DNA of 64,000 nt from Diphasiastrum complanatum (lineage: Eukaryota; Streptophyta; Lycopodiopsida; Lycopodiales; Lycopodiaceae): the NCBI GenBank assembly GCA_029204225.1, contig CM055094.1, positions 21,247,987 through 21,311,986 on the forward strand. Reading direction: 5' to 3'. Position numbers and translations under genes: made by a program. Positions 42,363-53,545 of this stretch are shown piece by piece (the stretch's first letter is position 1; every line of letters begins with the position of its first letter). The notes beneath the pieces are model-generated. The model was not told the DNA's origin. It saw nothing but the letters and a program-made list of their open reading frames with translations, and did not search any database.

Positions 42363-42775
42363 CCTAATAACGTGGAGGTTTGCTTGTTCTTGATATAGTC
42401 ATGGAGGCAGTTGGAAGCAAACTAGGCCCAGTCATAAAGGTTCTCATTGTGTAGTCTAGAATCAGCCATCATGTGGAATAGTTTCATGTGGATACGCGTG
42501 ATCTTGGACCTATAGCGCTATGTATATCTCGTTAGATAGGCACATGGAGCAGCTAAGGGCTTATCATTTATGACCTCAATACGGTAACGATCTTTTTTTT
42601 TCATTTGTCCGCTGAGGGGTCTATGTATTTGAAGTATGCTATGGATTCAATTTTTTTGAGAGTCCTACTAACTGTGTTTGGTCTCCTAGGGAAGCCAAAT
42701 GTATTGAGGTCAGCTCCAGAAATAGGGATAATATAAACAAAATTTTGGTCAGGAGGTAACATGAACTGGAAAACT
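42240..42775 (-). pseudogene. U1 family copy (leftward)
   Basis: Minus strand, reading NQNFVYIIPISGADLNTFGF-type sequence, with a frame change after the KKDRYRIEVINDKPL segment (homopolymer near 42,590). Cut at about 42,775. Confidence 0.5.
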
Positions 42776-43010
42776 TTCTAGGCTTTTTCCCCTGAGACAC
42801 CTAAAAATATTTAGAAAGAATACCCAAAAAAGAAAAAACGTTCTGCTCAAAGACCAGTAAACTCAATTTCTACCACTTCTTAAAGGTGAAGGGCAAATGA
42901 GTCATTATAAAGGCTAGCACCATTATGCAAAGCCAATAAAATGAAGTCCCTATTTTCTCATACAAAAATAAGGAAATTCACATTTCATCACTCAAATTGC
43001 TCAAAACCTA
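42776..43010. other. spacer without other copy noticed
   Basis: TTCTAGGCTTTTTCCCCTGAG onward. No gene or repeat recognised. Confidence 0.4.
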
Positions 43011-43506
43011 GCTACATAGCTCATGGTGTCTCACATGAATGGTCTCAAACATTTTATTACAATAGTGTAAATGTAAAAATATCTTTGCCTTGTCCTTGCG
43101 CGCGCTGAGTTGTAGTCGATCCACCGTATTCCTAGTGAAAGTTCTTCTATGCAGATCCTCGTCATCTTGCGAGCTAGAATACCTGTAAAAGTTCAGTCTT
43201 TTAGCCAGTAAGTCTTCTTTTGCACCACTGCCTTGTCCTTCCTTTCCTTTATATCATGTATACTTCTTTCTTTTTCCCATATTTTGTACAGAAACCATCG
43301 AACTAGGGTTGTTTAGATTGAAGGAACCAGGCCTTTCATTTGAGTTTTGGAAGAATTTATCTTGGATAGTGAAAAAACGTGGTCTTTTGAGGAGGCGTTC
43401 AATCTCTCTGATGTTTTCAGCATCTCCTAAGTTGGCAAGGAGTTTAGCAGAAGGGTTTGCAGCAAATCAATCATGTGCTGGCATAAAAAGAGAAAAGTAT
43501 GTGTGA
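43011..43506 (+). pseudogene. gene N copy 3 (inverted relative to 2.7 kb)
   Basis: Leader with donor CCAGTAAGTC (about 43,206), a good pyrimidine stretch and acceptor TTTTGTACAG (about 43,281-43,290), then LFRLKEPGLSFEFWKNLSW, LLRRRSISLMFSASPKLARS, ending CAGIKREKYV. An upstream open stretch MQILVILRARIPVKVQSFSQ precedes the donor, but a simple join does not keep frame with the downstream exon. The TATA is missing, because the copy is cut at 43,010. Confidence 0.4.
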
Positions 43507-44030
43507 CTTGACAACATCTCTGCCGAGCTTGTGTAGCCAAAGAAAAAAGCCATTCATCTAATTTTGGAAGGATGCACCAGGGAAGAATTTACTAAGATTG
43601 TTCATCATGAAACGCGATGATCCCAAAAAAAAAGAAATGACATGGAGACCCATTTTTTTTTATTTTATAAAAAAATACCCATATTTAAAATGCTTCAAAT
43701 AAAGATATTGTAATGCTAAAAAAAATGTTGTATTTTGCAAGAAAATTAATCAAGCTACTAAAATTTTGTTAGTAGATTTTTATTAATAATTGCACATTAG
43801 ATTATATGAAATAATAATACTATTCAAAATAAAATCATTGGACACAACCATTAGAATAACTAATAAAAAAACTTTTTGTTTATTAGAACAAAAGTGTTTT
43901 AAATTACAATTCTTGTATCAAAAAATATTTTTTAAATTATGACCTAACCTGAACCAAAAGGAATCATATGCACATAAATATGCCTCTTCAAAACATTCCT
44001 ACAAGATCAGTCGAATCATCATGCAATAAT
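43507..44030. other. inverted AT-rich block and copia leader
   Basis: Reverse complement of 15,600-16,060 including its chimeric join to the copia leader (about 43,945). No gene. Confidence 0.55.
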
Positions 44031-44520
44031 CATCGTTTTCACATCCTATCAGAGCAACATTGCTACAAAGTTTTCCACAAATTTCTAGTCTCCATACACT
44101 GCCGAGCAATACTCTACATACACTGCTCAGAGAGCCTAGCCCCCATGCTCTGCAATCACTGTGGACCGAGTCGAGCATCCATACTCTGCATTCACTGTGG
44201 ACTGAGTTGAGCGTCCATACTCTGCATACAAAGTTGACTTAGCCGAGTCCATCCAAAGACGACCGATCCGAAGCCCTCCGCAGTCAACCGAGCCGAGACT
44301 CCACTTGTTTGTTACCAGAGCCGAACCTTCAACACAGTCATCAGCCGAGTCCAGAACCTGTCGGCCACAACATCTTCCAGTTCTGATGACCCAACTCAAG
44401 ACAGAATTGACATCACCATGGAAAGCCTCGATATCTCTAAGAAGAACACTTGGTACCAGGAGGCACACCAGTTCTTGAGCCACAGAGAGTTCCAACTTCC
44501 TCTTCTGAACAGTGGCTAGC
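44031..44520 (+). other. U1 5' region with minisatellite, sense orientation
   Basis: In U1 sense: TCCTATCAGAGCAAC (about 44,045, PBS-like), the 36-bp units (about 44,110-44,245), then the Ser-rich start SSSSDDPTQDRIDITMESLD. This and 45,190 are the best places to read the family's 5' part in sense direction. Confidence 0.5.
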
Positions 44521-45190
44521 AGAGCCCGTTTCGATTGCATATTGCTTATAACCACACCGACAAATTTTCCAGTTCATGTTACCTCCTAACCAAGAGGATC
44601 CTATTTTTGTTTATATTATCCCTATTTATGGATCTGACCTCAATACATTTGGCTTCCCTAGGGGACCAAACACAGTCAATAGGACCCTCAAAAAGATTGA
44701 ATCCACAGCATACTTCAAATACATAGACCCCTCAGTGGACAAATGGGAAAAAAAAAATGGTTACCCTATCGAGGTCAAAAAGGATAAACCCTTAGCTCCT
44801 CCGTGCGCCTATCAATGGACATATACATAGGGCTATAGGTCCAAGATCACGCGTATCCCCATGAAACTATTCCACATGATGGCTGATTCTAAACTACACG
44901 ATCAGAACCTTTATGACTGGGCCCAGTTTTCTTCCAACTACCTCCATGACTATATCAAGAACAAGCAAACCTCCAGTTATTGGGCTATCTTCTGATAGAT
45001 GTCACTTTGCAGCAGTTGAGCCACCGACCTCGATTTTGAGGCCACTTGATGTTAGCAGATAAAAGCTTGGGAGACTCCCTCTGAACCAGCCAAGAATACC
45101 AACTCTACTTCCAGGCCTATTGCAACAGATTCCATGCAAGCGGCTTCTCAAAAGAGAAAGAGTTCCTCCTCTCCACAAGGGCCAACTGCA
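44521..45190 (+). pseudogene. U1 family copy, first of a direct tandem pair
   Basis: Reads through the SGADLNTFGFPRG-type centre (44,576-44,830), with an insertion near 44,590 (AGAGGATCC), TAG at 44,828, PMKLFHMMADSKLHDQNL, a stop after WAIF, then the LGDSL..SQEYQLYFQAYC segment. It joins at 45,189 (GCAGAGACTCCACTTG) to the start of the next copy; period about 904 bp. Confidence 0.55.
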
Positions 45191-46170
45191 GAGACTCCAC
45201 TTGTCTGTTACCAGAGCCGAACCTTCAACATAGTCATCAGCCGATTCCAGAACATCTCTGCCACAACATCTTCTAGTTCTGATGACCCAACTCAAGACAG
45301 AATTGACATCACCATGGAAAGCCTCGATATCTTTGAGATGAACATTGGTACCAGGAGGCACACTAGTTCCTGAGCCACATAGAGTTCCAACTTCCTCTTT
45401 TCAGTGGCTATCAGAGCCCATTTCTATTGCATATTGCTTATAACCACACCCACAGATTTTCCAGTTCATGCTATCTCCTAACCAAAAGTTTGTTTATATT
45501 ATCCCTATATCTGGAGCTGACCTCAATACATTTGGCTTTCTTAGGGGACCAAACACAGTCAACAGGACCCTCAAAAAGATTGAATCCACAGCATACTTCA
45601 AATACATAGACCCCTCAGTGGACAAATGGAAAAAAAAAGATGGTTACCATATCGAGGTCATAAATGATAAGCCCTTAGCTGCTCCATGCGCTTATCTAAC
45701 GAAATATACATTGCGCTATAGGTCCAAGATCATGCGTATCCCCATGAAACTATTCCACATGATGGCTGATTCTAGACTACACGATCAGAACCTTTATGAC
45801 TGGGCCAAGTTTGCTTCCAACTGCCTCCATGACTATATCAAGAACAAGCAAACCTTTTGTTATTGGGCTATCTTCCGATAGATGTCACTGTAGCAGTTGA
45901 GCCACCGACCTCGAGTTTGAGACCACTTGATGCTAGTAGATAAAAGCTTGGGAGACTCCCTCAGAACCAGCCAAGAATACCAACTCTACTTCCAGGCCTA
46001 TTGCAACAGATTCCACGCAAGCGGCTTCTCAAAAGAGAAAGAGTTCCTTCTCTCCACAATTGCCAACTGCAAAGCACCAAATGGTCGGCCTAGTGAAGCT
46101 TACATCGAGAGAGACACCCATGTCCTCTATGTCAACACGATGAGATTTCTTTGCCTGAGTGGGTAATAAA
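45191..46170 (+). pseudogene. U1 family copy, second of the tandem pair (best central ORF)
   Basis: Frame 45,468-45,881 (137 codons) is the longest intact centre: NQKFVYIIPISGADLNTFGF, TVNRTLKKIESTAYFKYID, KKDGYHIEVINDKPLAAP, CAYLTKYTLRYRSKIMRIPM, FASNCLHDYIKNKQTF. After a stop, 45,927-46,166 carries SLGDSLRTSQEYQLYFQAYC, NRFHASGFSKEKEFLLSTIA, PNGRPSEAYIERDTHVLYV. It diverges from the 14.1-kb C-terminus after VLYV. Family unknown. Confidence 0.55.
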
Positions 46171-46290
46171 TCGAGAGGACTAATTCATAAGAAACTCGTG
46201 AAGCTTGGTAATAAGCAGAAGTGAAACCCAACCAAGAACGTGGCGAACTGTAACAGATCTTAGGGAGAAGAATCAATAGATTGATAGGGA
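46171..46290. other. short spacer, nothing recognised
   Basis: Sequence between U1 and the inverted satellite; no repeat partner noticed. Confidence 0.35.
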
Positions 46291-47055
46291 ATCAGTAAAC
46301 AAGGTTTCTACATAAGCTTGCCATAGGCTTGTGTCGCAAGACAACCAGGCTCTGCCATGTAGGCTTGAGTGGATATAGAGAGAGAAAGAGGTGGATCTCA
46401 CAAGCTACTACATGGAAAGCCACGTAGGCCTGCCACATGGAAAACCATGTAGGTCTACCTCGTGGCAAGTCTTGCAACTTAGGGTTTGCAAACACGTAGG
46501 TCTAACATAGGCTTGTGTTGCAAGCCATCCAGACTTTGCCACGTAGGCCTGAGTGGAACTAGAGAGAGAAAGAGGGGGCTCATAAACTGCCAGGTAGCCA
46601 ATGTCATAGTCCTACCATAGGCTTGTGTGGTTTACCACATGACCTACCATAGGCTTGTGTGGTTTACCACATGGCCTACCATAGACTTGTGTAGCAGGCC
46701 ACATAGGCCTGCGATCAACCAAGGCTATCATAGGTGCCCACTTGTCAAGTCACATATGACTGCCATGTGGCAAATCATGCAGGCTTGGGGTTAGCCACGT
46801 GGCAAGCCACGTAGGCCCATCATAGGCTGGCAAGCCAACAGCCTCTGCCTACGTGGTCTGCTATTTGCGAAGCCTATCTCACACTACCACATGGCAAGCC
46901 ACGTAGGTCTACCACATAGCAAATCATCCAGGCTTGAGGGTTGCCATGTTGCAAGCCATGTAGGCCTACCATAACCTTGTATGTCAAGTCAACTGGGCCC
47001 TGTGCCACGTAGGCTTGAGTGGACCTAGATATCTATATATATATATATATATAGG
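46291..47055. repeat. satellite block, inverted orientation
   Basis: Reverse-complement satellite (CCATAGGCTTGTGT, CCACGTAGGCTTGAG, GCCACATGGCAAGCC) ending in AGATATC and a (TA)n tract at 47,030-47,053, mirroring 17,985-18,415. Some units carry CACGTAGG. Confidence 0.85.
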
Positions 47056-47174
47056 TGGGCTCAAATCTCTTGCCATAAAAACCAGCCAAGAAGATAAACT
47101 TTTTCAAACCCTAAATGTGCCCTAAAAGACACAAAAAATAGCAAGTATCAAATCTAAAAACTCAGCACCAAAAT

Positions 47175-47477
47175 GTGTCGAAACCACACATTAGATGGAT
47201 GCAGGAACTCGCCCTCCTACAAGCCTTGTGTGCTGAAAATTTCAGCCTGAAATTGCATTACAAACTCAAAAAACCAGCAAGCAAAGAATTAGGTTACCCC
47301 CAAAAAAGCAATATTCCTTTGAAGGGGATTGACGATTTGAAAACTATTATGACTAAAATGATTTGTCTGGCATTTAAAATTGCCAAATCAAATTGCTCAA
47401 ATACAAATGAAAATCTGGAACCAATGATTTTAAATGGGTTTCGAAAAATACAGGTTCATATGAATGGAGTACTATAG
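47175..47477 (+). pseudogene. ORF upstream of RT-like remnant, unknown
   Basis: Frame of 100 codons: RWMQELALLQALCAENFSLK, LHYKLKKPASKELGYPQK, LKTIMTKMICLAFKIAKSN. It lies directly before the RT-like region on the same strand and could be the N-terminal part of that element. A shorter inverted copy lies at 17,916-17,728. Confidence 0.4.
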
Positions 47478-47519
47478 ACCGCAAGAATACCTTATGCATT
47501 TGGAATTCCTATTTGATAG

Positions 47520-47995
47520 ACAATTGCATTATCAGACTTGGGGATCATACTTGGCGACAGGTCGGGGGAATACCAATGGGTTTTTCATATTCAGCAATGT
47601 CTTGTAATTGGTATCTTTCTTTTTTTTGAAATGCAGTTTATTAAGGGGCTTGCAAGATTAGGGAAGATTAAATTTATCAACGACTTCAAATATTCGTTCA
47701 GGTACATTGACGGTTTAGGGTTGGACGTTTCCTGGACAAGACTTAACCAAGAATACCTGACAATCCTTTTTGGATCTATACCCTGGAATACCTTGAGATA
47801 GACGAAAATGACAACACATGTAATTTGGTGAACTTTCTGAATATTACAATCACCTTTAACCCAATTACCAGTTGTACACATCTGTCCAAATATGATAAAA
47901 GGGGAGACCTTCCTTTTCGCTTTTTGCAATATATACACCTTGCCTCATATAGACCCGTGTTTAACTCATATAATAGATCTGTGGTAACTTGGGGT
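47520..47995 (+). pseudogene. reverse-transcriptase-like remnant (possibly Penelope-like)
   Basis: Across three frames: RQVGGIPMGFSYSAMSCNWY (like the GxPMG block of RTs), then KYSFRYIDGLGL (RYxDD block with the second Asp changed to Gly), IYTLEYLEIDE, NLVNFLNITITFNP, HLSKYDKRGDLPFRFLQYIH. The order PMG - YxDD - VNFLNI - YDKRGDLPF is that of RTs with short spacing, such as Penelope-like and related non-LTR families; the subfamily is a guess. A TGA in an upstream T/A run and a later frame change break it. An inverted partial copy lies at 17,475-17,663. Confidence 0.5.
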
Positions 47996-48204
47996 AGCTT
48001 GATATGTATCTAGGCAACTAATAAAAGAACAACACACCTCTGGATGGCTTCACAGCTTCTCTAACTCATTCTTATGATACTATCATTATGTCTAACTTTC
48101 CAAATACTAGATGCAAGAGTATTTGACCGATTCCTAATTCTTTACTCTCCAATGTTTGTTTGTAGCTCATCGTAGATGCTTTGAGAATAATGTTACTAGT
48201 TATA

Positions 48205-48230
48205 TTAATTGCGGGGGGGGGGGGGATTTC
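48205..48230. repeat. poly-G tract in inverted ~185-bp unit
   Basis: GCGGGGGGGGGGGGG-type run; the partner near 17,265 reads CCCCCCCCGCCCCCC. The flanks match the doublet at 9.98-10.26 kb. Confidence 0.8.
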
Positions 48231-48456
48231 GGATTTTTTGCTCTTGAATAGGGATTTTGGAAGTTCCTTCATTGCATTCAGGTTTGCCCTTACTTTTTCC
48301 CTATTTACTTTTTTGGGTTAAGGCAATTGAAAGCCTTAAAAAAAAATCAATTTTTGTTGAGTACTTTGTAGACCTAGCAACCGTATCCTTTTAGAGGTGT
48401 ATGCTATTTTTTTCCATTTGAAAAAGATTTCTAATAATCACTTAAGGGTCACTTGA

Positions 48457-48744
48457 TTGGAAATTGGCATAGTGGCAATTCATAGTATGGATTGTCAGCC
48501 GATTACCAAAAGGAGTGCAAATGGAATGTCCTCCATATTGAAAGATGCTATCCGAGTAGCTAAAGCCTACGATAGCACCGTGATTGCCTCACGGAAGAGT
48601 ATGCACGGTAAATCAGCCCAAAAGCCTAAGAATGAAAAGCCAAAAAATAATAAGATAAAAAATCTATTTTTTGATGAACTAGAAGCTACTGCTTGCCAAC
48701 AAACTTGGGCATCATGCCAAACAGAGGTCCGAGAGGGAAAATAA
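48457..48744 (+). pseudogene. gag-like ORF upstream of gypsy protease remnant
   Basis: Frame of 95 codons: IVAIHSMDCQPITKRSANGM, SSILKDAIRVAKAYDSTVI, KKNLFFDEL-type basic stretch, ATACQQTWASC. It directly precedes the protease-like remnant and could be the end of its gag. A copy is inverted at 16,828-17,028. Confidence 0.35.
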
Positions 48745-48757
48745 ATCATCAAGTTTC

Positions 48758-49480
48758 ATGGCGAGGGATTTACCGACAGGTAAATTGAAAGTCGATTTGT
48801 TAAATGGTTGTGAAGTGAAAGTTGATTTGTTAAATGGTTGTGAATATACTTGTAACTTCAGTACACTTTCTTTCAAGTCTAATCGATGGTTTCAAGTTAA
48901 AGGCAATATTCTAGGGAAAGACATAAGTATAATCTTTGATTTTGGAGGTACTCACAACTTTTTGAATGTGCGGCTTGTATAGAAGCTTCGGGTGCCCACC
49001 GTGGCTAGTGATCAAAATTATGTGGTCCTCTAGCCTCAGGGTCAGACACAGAAGTTTGGGATGTGAAAGTCCCTAATTTGGAGGTTCGGATGCAAGATCA
49101 TGTTGAGCGGCTCGACTTCCATGTTACGAATATTTGATAGAACTTATGTAATCCTAGGATATGAATGGTTTTTTGATAAATCAAATTTGTTGAAAATAGA
49201 TTTAAAAAACCATACTATTGTATTCAAAGATAAGTTTGACCAGATAGTCTCTATTTATGGGGAGACTGATGTACTCCCATCACCGATGGTTTCCTTGGCG
49301 GAAGTTATGGAAAAACTACATAATTCTAAGTATGAGCTTTTTCATCTTGTTTTGAAATCTCGTATGCATTGTGATGTGAATGTGTTAACATGCTTTAACA
49401 CCAAAAATTAGCATCAAGAACAGCTTTTAATGCAAGATTTAAAACAAGAGTTCAATGATGTTTTTCCTAAATAGCTAAGA
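48758..49480 (+). pseudogene. Ty3/gypsy protease and RT-start remnant
   Basis: Frame 48,758-48,982 contains VKGNILGKDISIIFDFGGTH, NFLNVRLV: the retropepsin D-S/T-G has become DFG (48,938-48,946). It stops, then frame 49,100-49,411 has YVILGYEWFFDKSNLLKID, KNHTIVFKDK, matching the DVILGMDWL block of gypsy proteases, and then LKQEFNDVFPK (about 49,440), the usual lead-in to gypsy RT. The rest of pol is absent. A 30-bp duplication (AAAGTTGATTTGTTAAATGG) lies at 48,788-48,845. Confidence 0.65.
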
Positions 49481-49724
49481 TTTTCTAAGGTACATACTTC
49501 TAATTATATTGCAGTCCGTTGTTAGCACATAATCAAATTTTTCAGAAATGAAATCTTTGAAATGTTTTAGAAAAGAGCAAGAACATAAAGATAGATTTTC
49601 AATTTCAAAATTGCAGAAAACATCAAACAGAAAGTACCATTCACTTTTGATGTTAGGTAAGTATGACCAAGCAAACACAATATCATGGAAGGACTTGTGT
49701 ATATAAGGCCAAAGATTGTAGTGT
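49481..49724. other. end of retroelement block and junction
   Basis: Inverted match to 16,650-16,770, ending with GTGTATATAAGGCCAAAG (gene N TATA region) and a jump at about 49,720 into U1 sequence. Confidence 0.5.
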
Positions 49725-51245
49725 GGTTATAAGCAATATGCAATCGAAATGGGCTCTGATAGCCACTGATCAAAAGAGGAAATTGGAACTCTATGTGGCT
49801 CAGGAACTGGTGTGCCTCCTGGTACCAAGTGTTCATCTCATAGATATCGAGGCTTTCCATGGTGATGTCAATTCTGTCTAGAGTTGGGTCATCAGAACTG
49901 GAAGATGTTGTGGCAGACATGTTCTGGACTCGGCTGAGGACTCTGTTGAAGGTTCGGCTCTCGTAACAGACAAGTGGAGTCTCGGCTCGGTCGACTGTCG
50001 AGGGCTTCAGATCGGTCGTCTTTTGATGGACTCGTCTCGGTGAACTTTGTATGCAGAGTATGGACGCTCAGCTCGGTCCATAGTGAATGCAGAGTATGGG
50101 GGCTCGGTTCTATGAGCAGTGTATGTAGAGTATTGCTCGGCAGTGTATGGAGACTAGAAATTTGTGGAAAAATTTGGAGCAATGTCGTTCTGATAGGATG
50201 TGGAAACGATGATGTTTCTTCACAGTTACGTACTAGTAACGAGCTTTCAACCCAAATCGGAGTTGAATGTGCGGTTTTGACAAGCTCCAGGAGAACTACC
50301 CCTCAGCATTTGGCTCGTGCTAGATGTGACGATTTTTGTGTAATGTAGCAGATCTCGGCAACTTTAAGTTTTTGAAAATGGATGATGATGGCACTCCGGA
50401 TCCGTGGTGGATGTATGTAGATGGTGTCCAAGGATGCAAATGAGTAATCAAGCACTGTCGTAGCAAATGATAGATCGCCACTAAAAGATGGAGAATCGAT
50501 CCTTTGAGGTTATAGCTTGTCAAGGCTTCTGAATTTCATTTCCATGTCTGAAGAAGGAAGTGCCAGCATCAAATCTTCTCCCATCAGAGTTTGTTTTCAT
50601 TTCCTAAAAACCATGCATGGCAGCATGGTAGTAAAGCGTGATATTGTGATTTTTTGTAATGTTCCCATGTATGTGATGATTTTTGTTGTTTAATTATATC
50701 GATGTTGATTGAAACTATGATAGCTTCGTGGTTGTCATTCGTAATATTAAAAGTTTTTTTTCACCTTATCTTGGGGCAAGTTCACAAATAGCAAGGTAAC
50801 ATATTGGGACTCGGCAAGAACTCACTCCAAATGACTTTTTGAGCTTCACTAACTTATTCTCATGAATTTATCATTGTGTCTAACTTGCCATATACCAGTT
50901 TTATAAGTATTTGCCTTTACTCTTAAATGCACCATAATGCTACTCCCTTACTGGCTATAACTTCTTCACCATAGCTCGGAACTGGGTCAAGTTGGGTGTC
51001 GTTGAGAAAGCTCTCGTCGAGGGCTTTCTAATGGCACCGTAATCGTCTCTATCCGAGTTGTCGTTCAAAAGTTACACTGTTTTTTTGCTGAGTTGCATAC
51101 GTAGATTTCAAATTTGAGTGTTTTGATTAGACTATGTGGAAGAAACTATTGAGAAAAAAAATAAAAGGTATGTTTTTGAAAGGCCCCTTTTGTGCTGAAA
51201 TTTTCTGTAATGGTTGATAAGTTGGATTCACATTTACACCATACT
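49725..51245. repeat. 1,654-bp tandem duplication, unit 1
   Basis: Holds the U1 5' region, minisatellite (about 50,050-50,150), stopped S1 (50,378-50,443), truncated S2 (about 50,546 onward) and the 6.19-kb spacer. It is almost identical to unit 2 starting 1,654 bp later, differing by scattered single bases (for example AACGAG / AGCGAG and GGAGAAC / GGAGCAC). Confidence 0.8.
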
Positions 51246-51380
51246 TTTTTTGAGGGTCCTACTAACTGTGTTTGGTCCCCTAGAAAAGCCAAATGTATTC
51301 AGGTCAGCTCCAGAAATAGGAATAATATAAACAAAATTTTGGTTAGGAGGTAACATGAACTCGAAAATCTGTCGGTGGGG
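51246..51380 (-). pseudogene. U1 central fragment at the unit junction
   Basis: TTTTTGAGGGTCCTACTAACTG to the MLPPNQNF codons, minus strand. It links unit 1 to unit 2 and is missing before unit 1. Confidence 0.5.
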
Positions 51381-52900
51381 TTATAAGCAATATGCAATCG
51401 AAATGGGCTCTGATAGCCACTGATCAAAAGAGGAAATTGGAACTCTATGTGGCTCAGGAACTGGTGTGCCTCCTGGTACCAAGTGTTCATCTCATAGATA
51501 TCGAGGCTTTCCATGGTGATGTCAATTCTGTCTAGAGTTGGGTCATCAGAACTGGAAGATGTTGTGGCAGACATGTTCTGGACTCGGCTGAGGACTCTGT
51601 TGAAGGTTCGGCTCTCGTAACAGACAAGTGGAGTCTCGGCTTGGTCGACTGTCGAGGGCTTCAGATCGGTCGTCTTTTGATGGACTCGTCTCGGTGAACT
51701 TTGTATGCAGAGTATGGACGCTCAGCTCGGTCCATAGTGAATGCAGAGTATGGGGGCTCGGCTCTATGAGCAGTGTATGTAGAGTATTGCTCGGCAGTGT
51801 ATGGAGACTAGAAATTTGTGGAAAAATTTGGAGCAATGTCGTTCTGATAGGATGTGGAAACGATGATGTTTCTTCACAGTTACGTACTAGTAGCGAGCTT
51901 TCAACCCAAATCGGAGTTGAATGTGCGGTTTTGACAAGCTCCAGGAGCACTACCCCTCAGCATTTGGCTCGTGCTAGATGTGACGATTTTTGTGTAATGT
52001 AGCAGATCTCGGCAACTTTAAGTTTTTGAAAATGGATGATGATGGCGCTCCGGATCCGTGGTGGATGTATGTAGATGGTGTCCAAGGATGCAAATGAGTA
52101 ATCAAGCACTGTCGTAGCGAATGATAGATCGCCACTAAAAGATGGAAAATCGATCCTTTGAGGCTATAGCTTTTCAAAGCTTCTGAATTTCATTTCCATG
52201 CCTGAAGAAGGAAGTGCCAGCATCAAATCTTCTCCCATCAGAGTTTGTTTTCATTCCCTAAAAAGCATGCATGGCAGCATGGCAGTAAAGTGTGATATTG
52301 TGATTTTATGTAATGTTCCCATGTATGTGATGATTTTTGTTGTTTAATTATATCGATGTTGATTGAAACTATGATAGCTTCGTGGTTGTCATTCGTAATA
52401 TTAAAAGTTTTTTTTCACCTTATCTTGGGGCAAGTTCACAAATAGCAAGGTAACATATTGGGACTCGGCAAGAACTCACTCCAAATGACTTTTTGAGCTT
52501 CACTAACTTATTCTCATGAATTTATCATTGTGTCTAACTTGCCATATACCAGTTTTATAAGTATTTGCCTTTACTCTTAAATGCACCATAATGCTACTCC
52601 CTTACTGGCTATAACTTCTTCACCATAGCTCGGAACTGGGTCATGTTGGGTGTCGTTGAGAAAGCTCTCGTCGAGGGCTTTCTAATGGCACCGTAATCGT
52701 CTCTATCCGAGTTGTCGTTCAAAAGTTACACTGTTTTTTTGCTGAGTTGCATACGTAGATTTCAAATTTGAGTGTTTTGATTAGACTATATGGAAGAAAC
52801 TATTGAGAAAAAAAATAAAAGGTATGTTTTTGAAAGGCTCCTTTTGTGCTGAAATTTTCTGTAATGGTTGATAAGTTGGATTCACATTTACATCATGAAG
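51381..52900. repeat. 1,654-bp tandem duplication, unit 2
   Basis: Same order as unit 1, with the minisatellite at about 51,704-51,804 and S1 stopped at 52,095. It continues into the P block (ATTCACATTTACATCATG) at about 52,890, where unit 1 instead joins U1. Confidence 0.8.
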
Positions 52901-53282
52901 CAGATAGTCTTGTAAGTTTTGTGTTTAAGTGGATCGGAAGCTTGCTCCAATGGATGTTGAGATTAATATATCATGCTATCTCTAACCTAACAGCCACACA
53001 CTAGATGTTTGGATCCAGAAAATATTCACACAAAGGGACATCACACATCAATATTAATCTACTTTCACCTTTTATTTCATCACATCTCTTCGTGCTTATG
53101 CGACATGAAAAGCTCCCTTCAAACAAACCTTTCCTGTTGCCTTAATTTCTCTTGCACTACCTTTGTCTTGGGCAACTAAAATGTGATACAATTGTGACCT
53201 TTTCTCATGCTTATCTTTCTTCTATTCTTGGACAAGTAAAATTTGATTGTTGTAAAGGGGGGGGGGGGGTTGTATAGTATAG

Positions 53283-53462
53283 ATGGCTATGAGTGTGAAA
53301 GGGGCATGGATTATTCTTGACTTTGAAATGAATGGAGGGCGGGCTTATTCAAGTCACCTAGAGAATGGTCACAAGTTCTCCTTGAAGGATGGGATGCTCT
53401 ATACGTATGACTACAATGCCTCAACGTCTAACTATAGAATGCAATGCATGGAATCTCTCTAG
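53283..53462 (+). pseudogene. small ORF upstream of gene P, altered end
   Basis: MAMSVKGAWIILDFEMNGGR and LENGHKFSLKDGMLYTY as at 7,249, but after ASTSN a 12-bp loss leads to YRMQCMESL and TAG. Confidence 0.4.
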
Positions 53463-53463
53463 C

Positions 53464-53473
<10 letters not shown>

Positions 53474-53503
<30 letters not shown>
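53474..53503. repeat. short (CT)n with preceding C-run
   Basis: Only about 15 CT units after CCCCCCCCCCCC (53,463-53,474), against 50-65 units in sister blocks. Confidence 0.9.
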
Positions 53504-53507
<4 letters not shown>

Positions 53508-53545
53508 TATCGATGTTCTCTGTCCTTCTGATTTTGCCTCTTATT

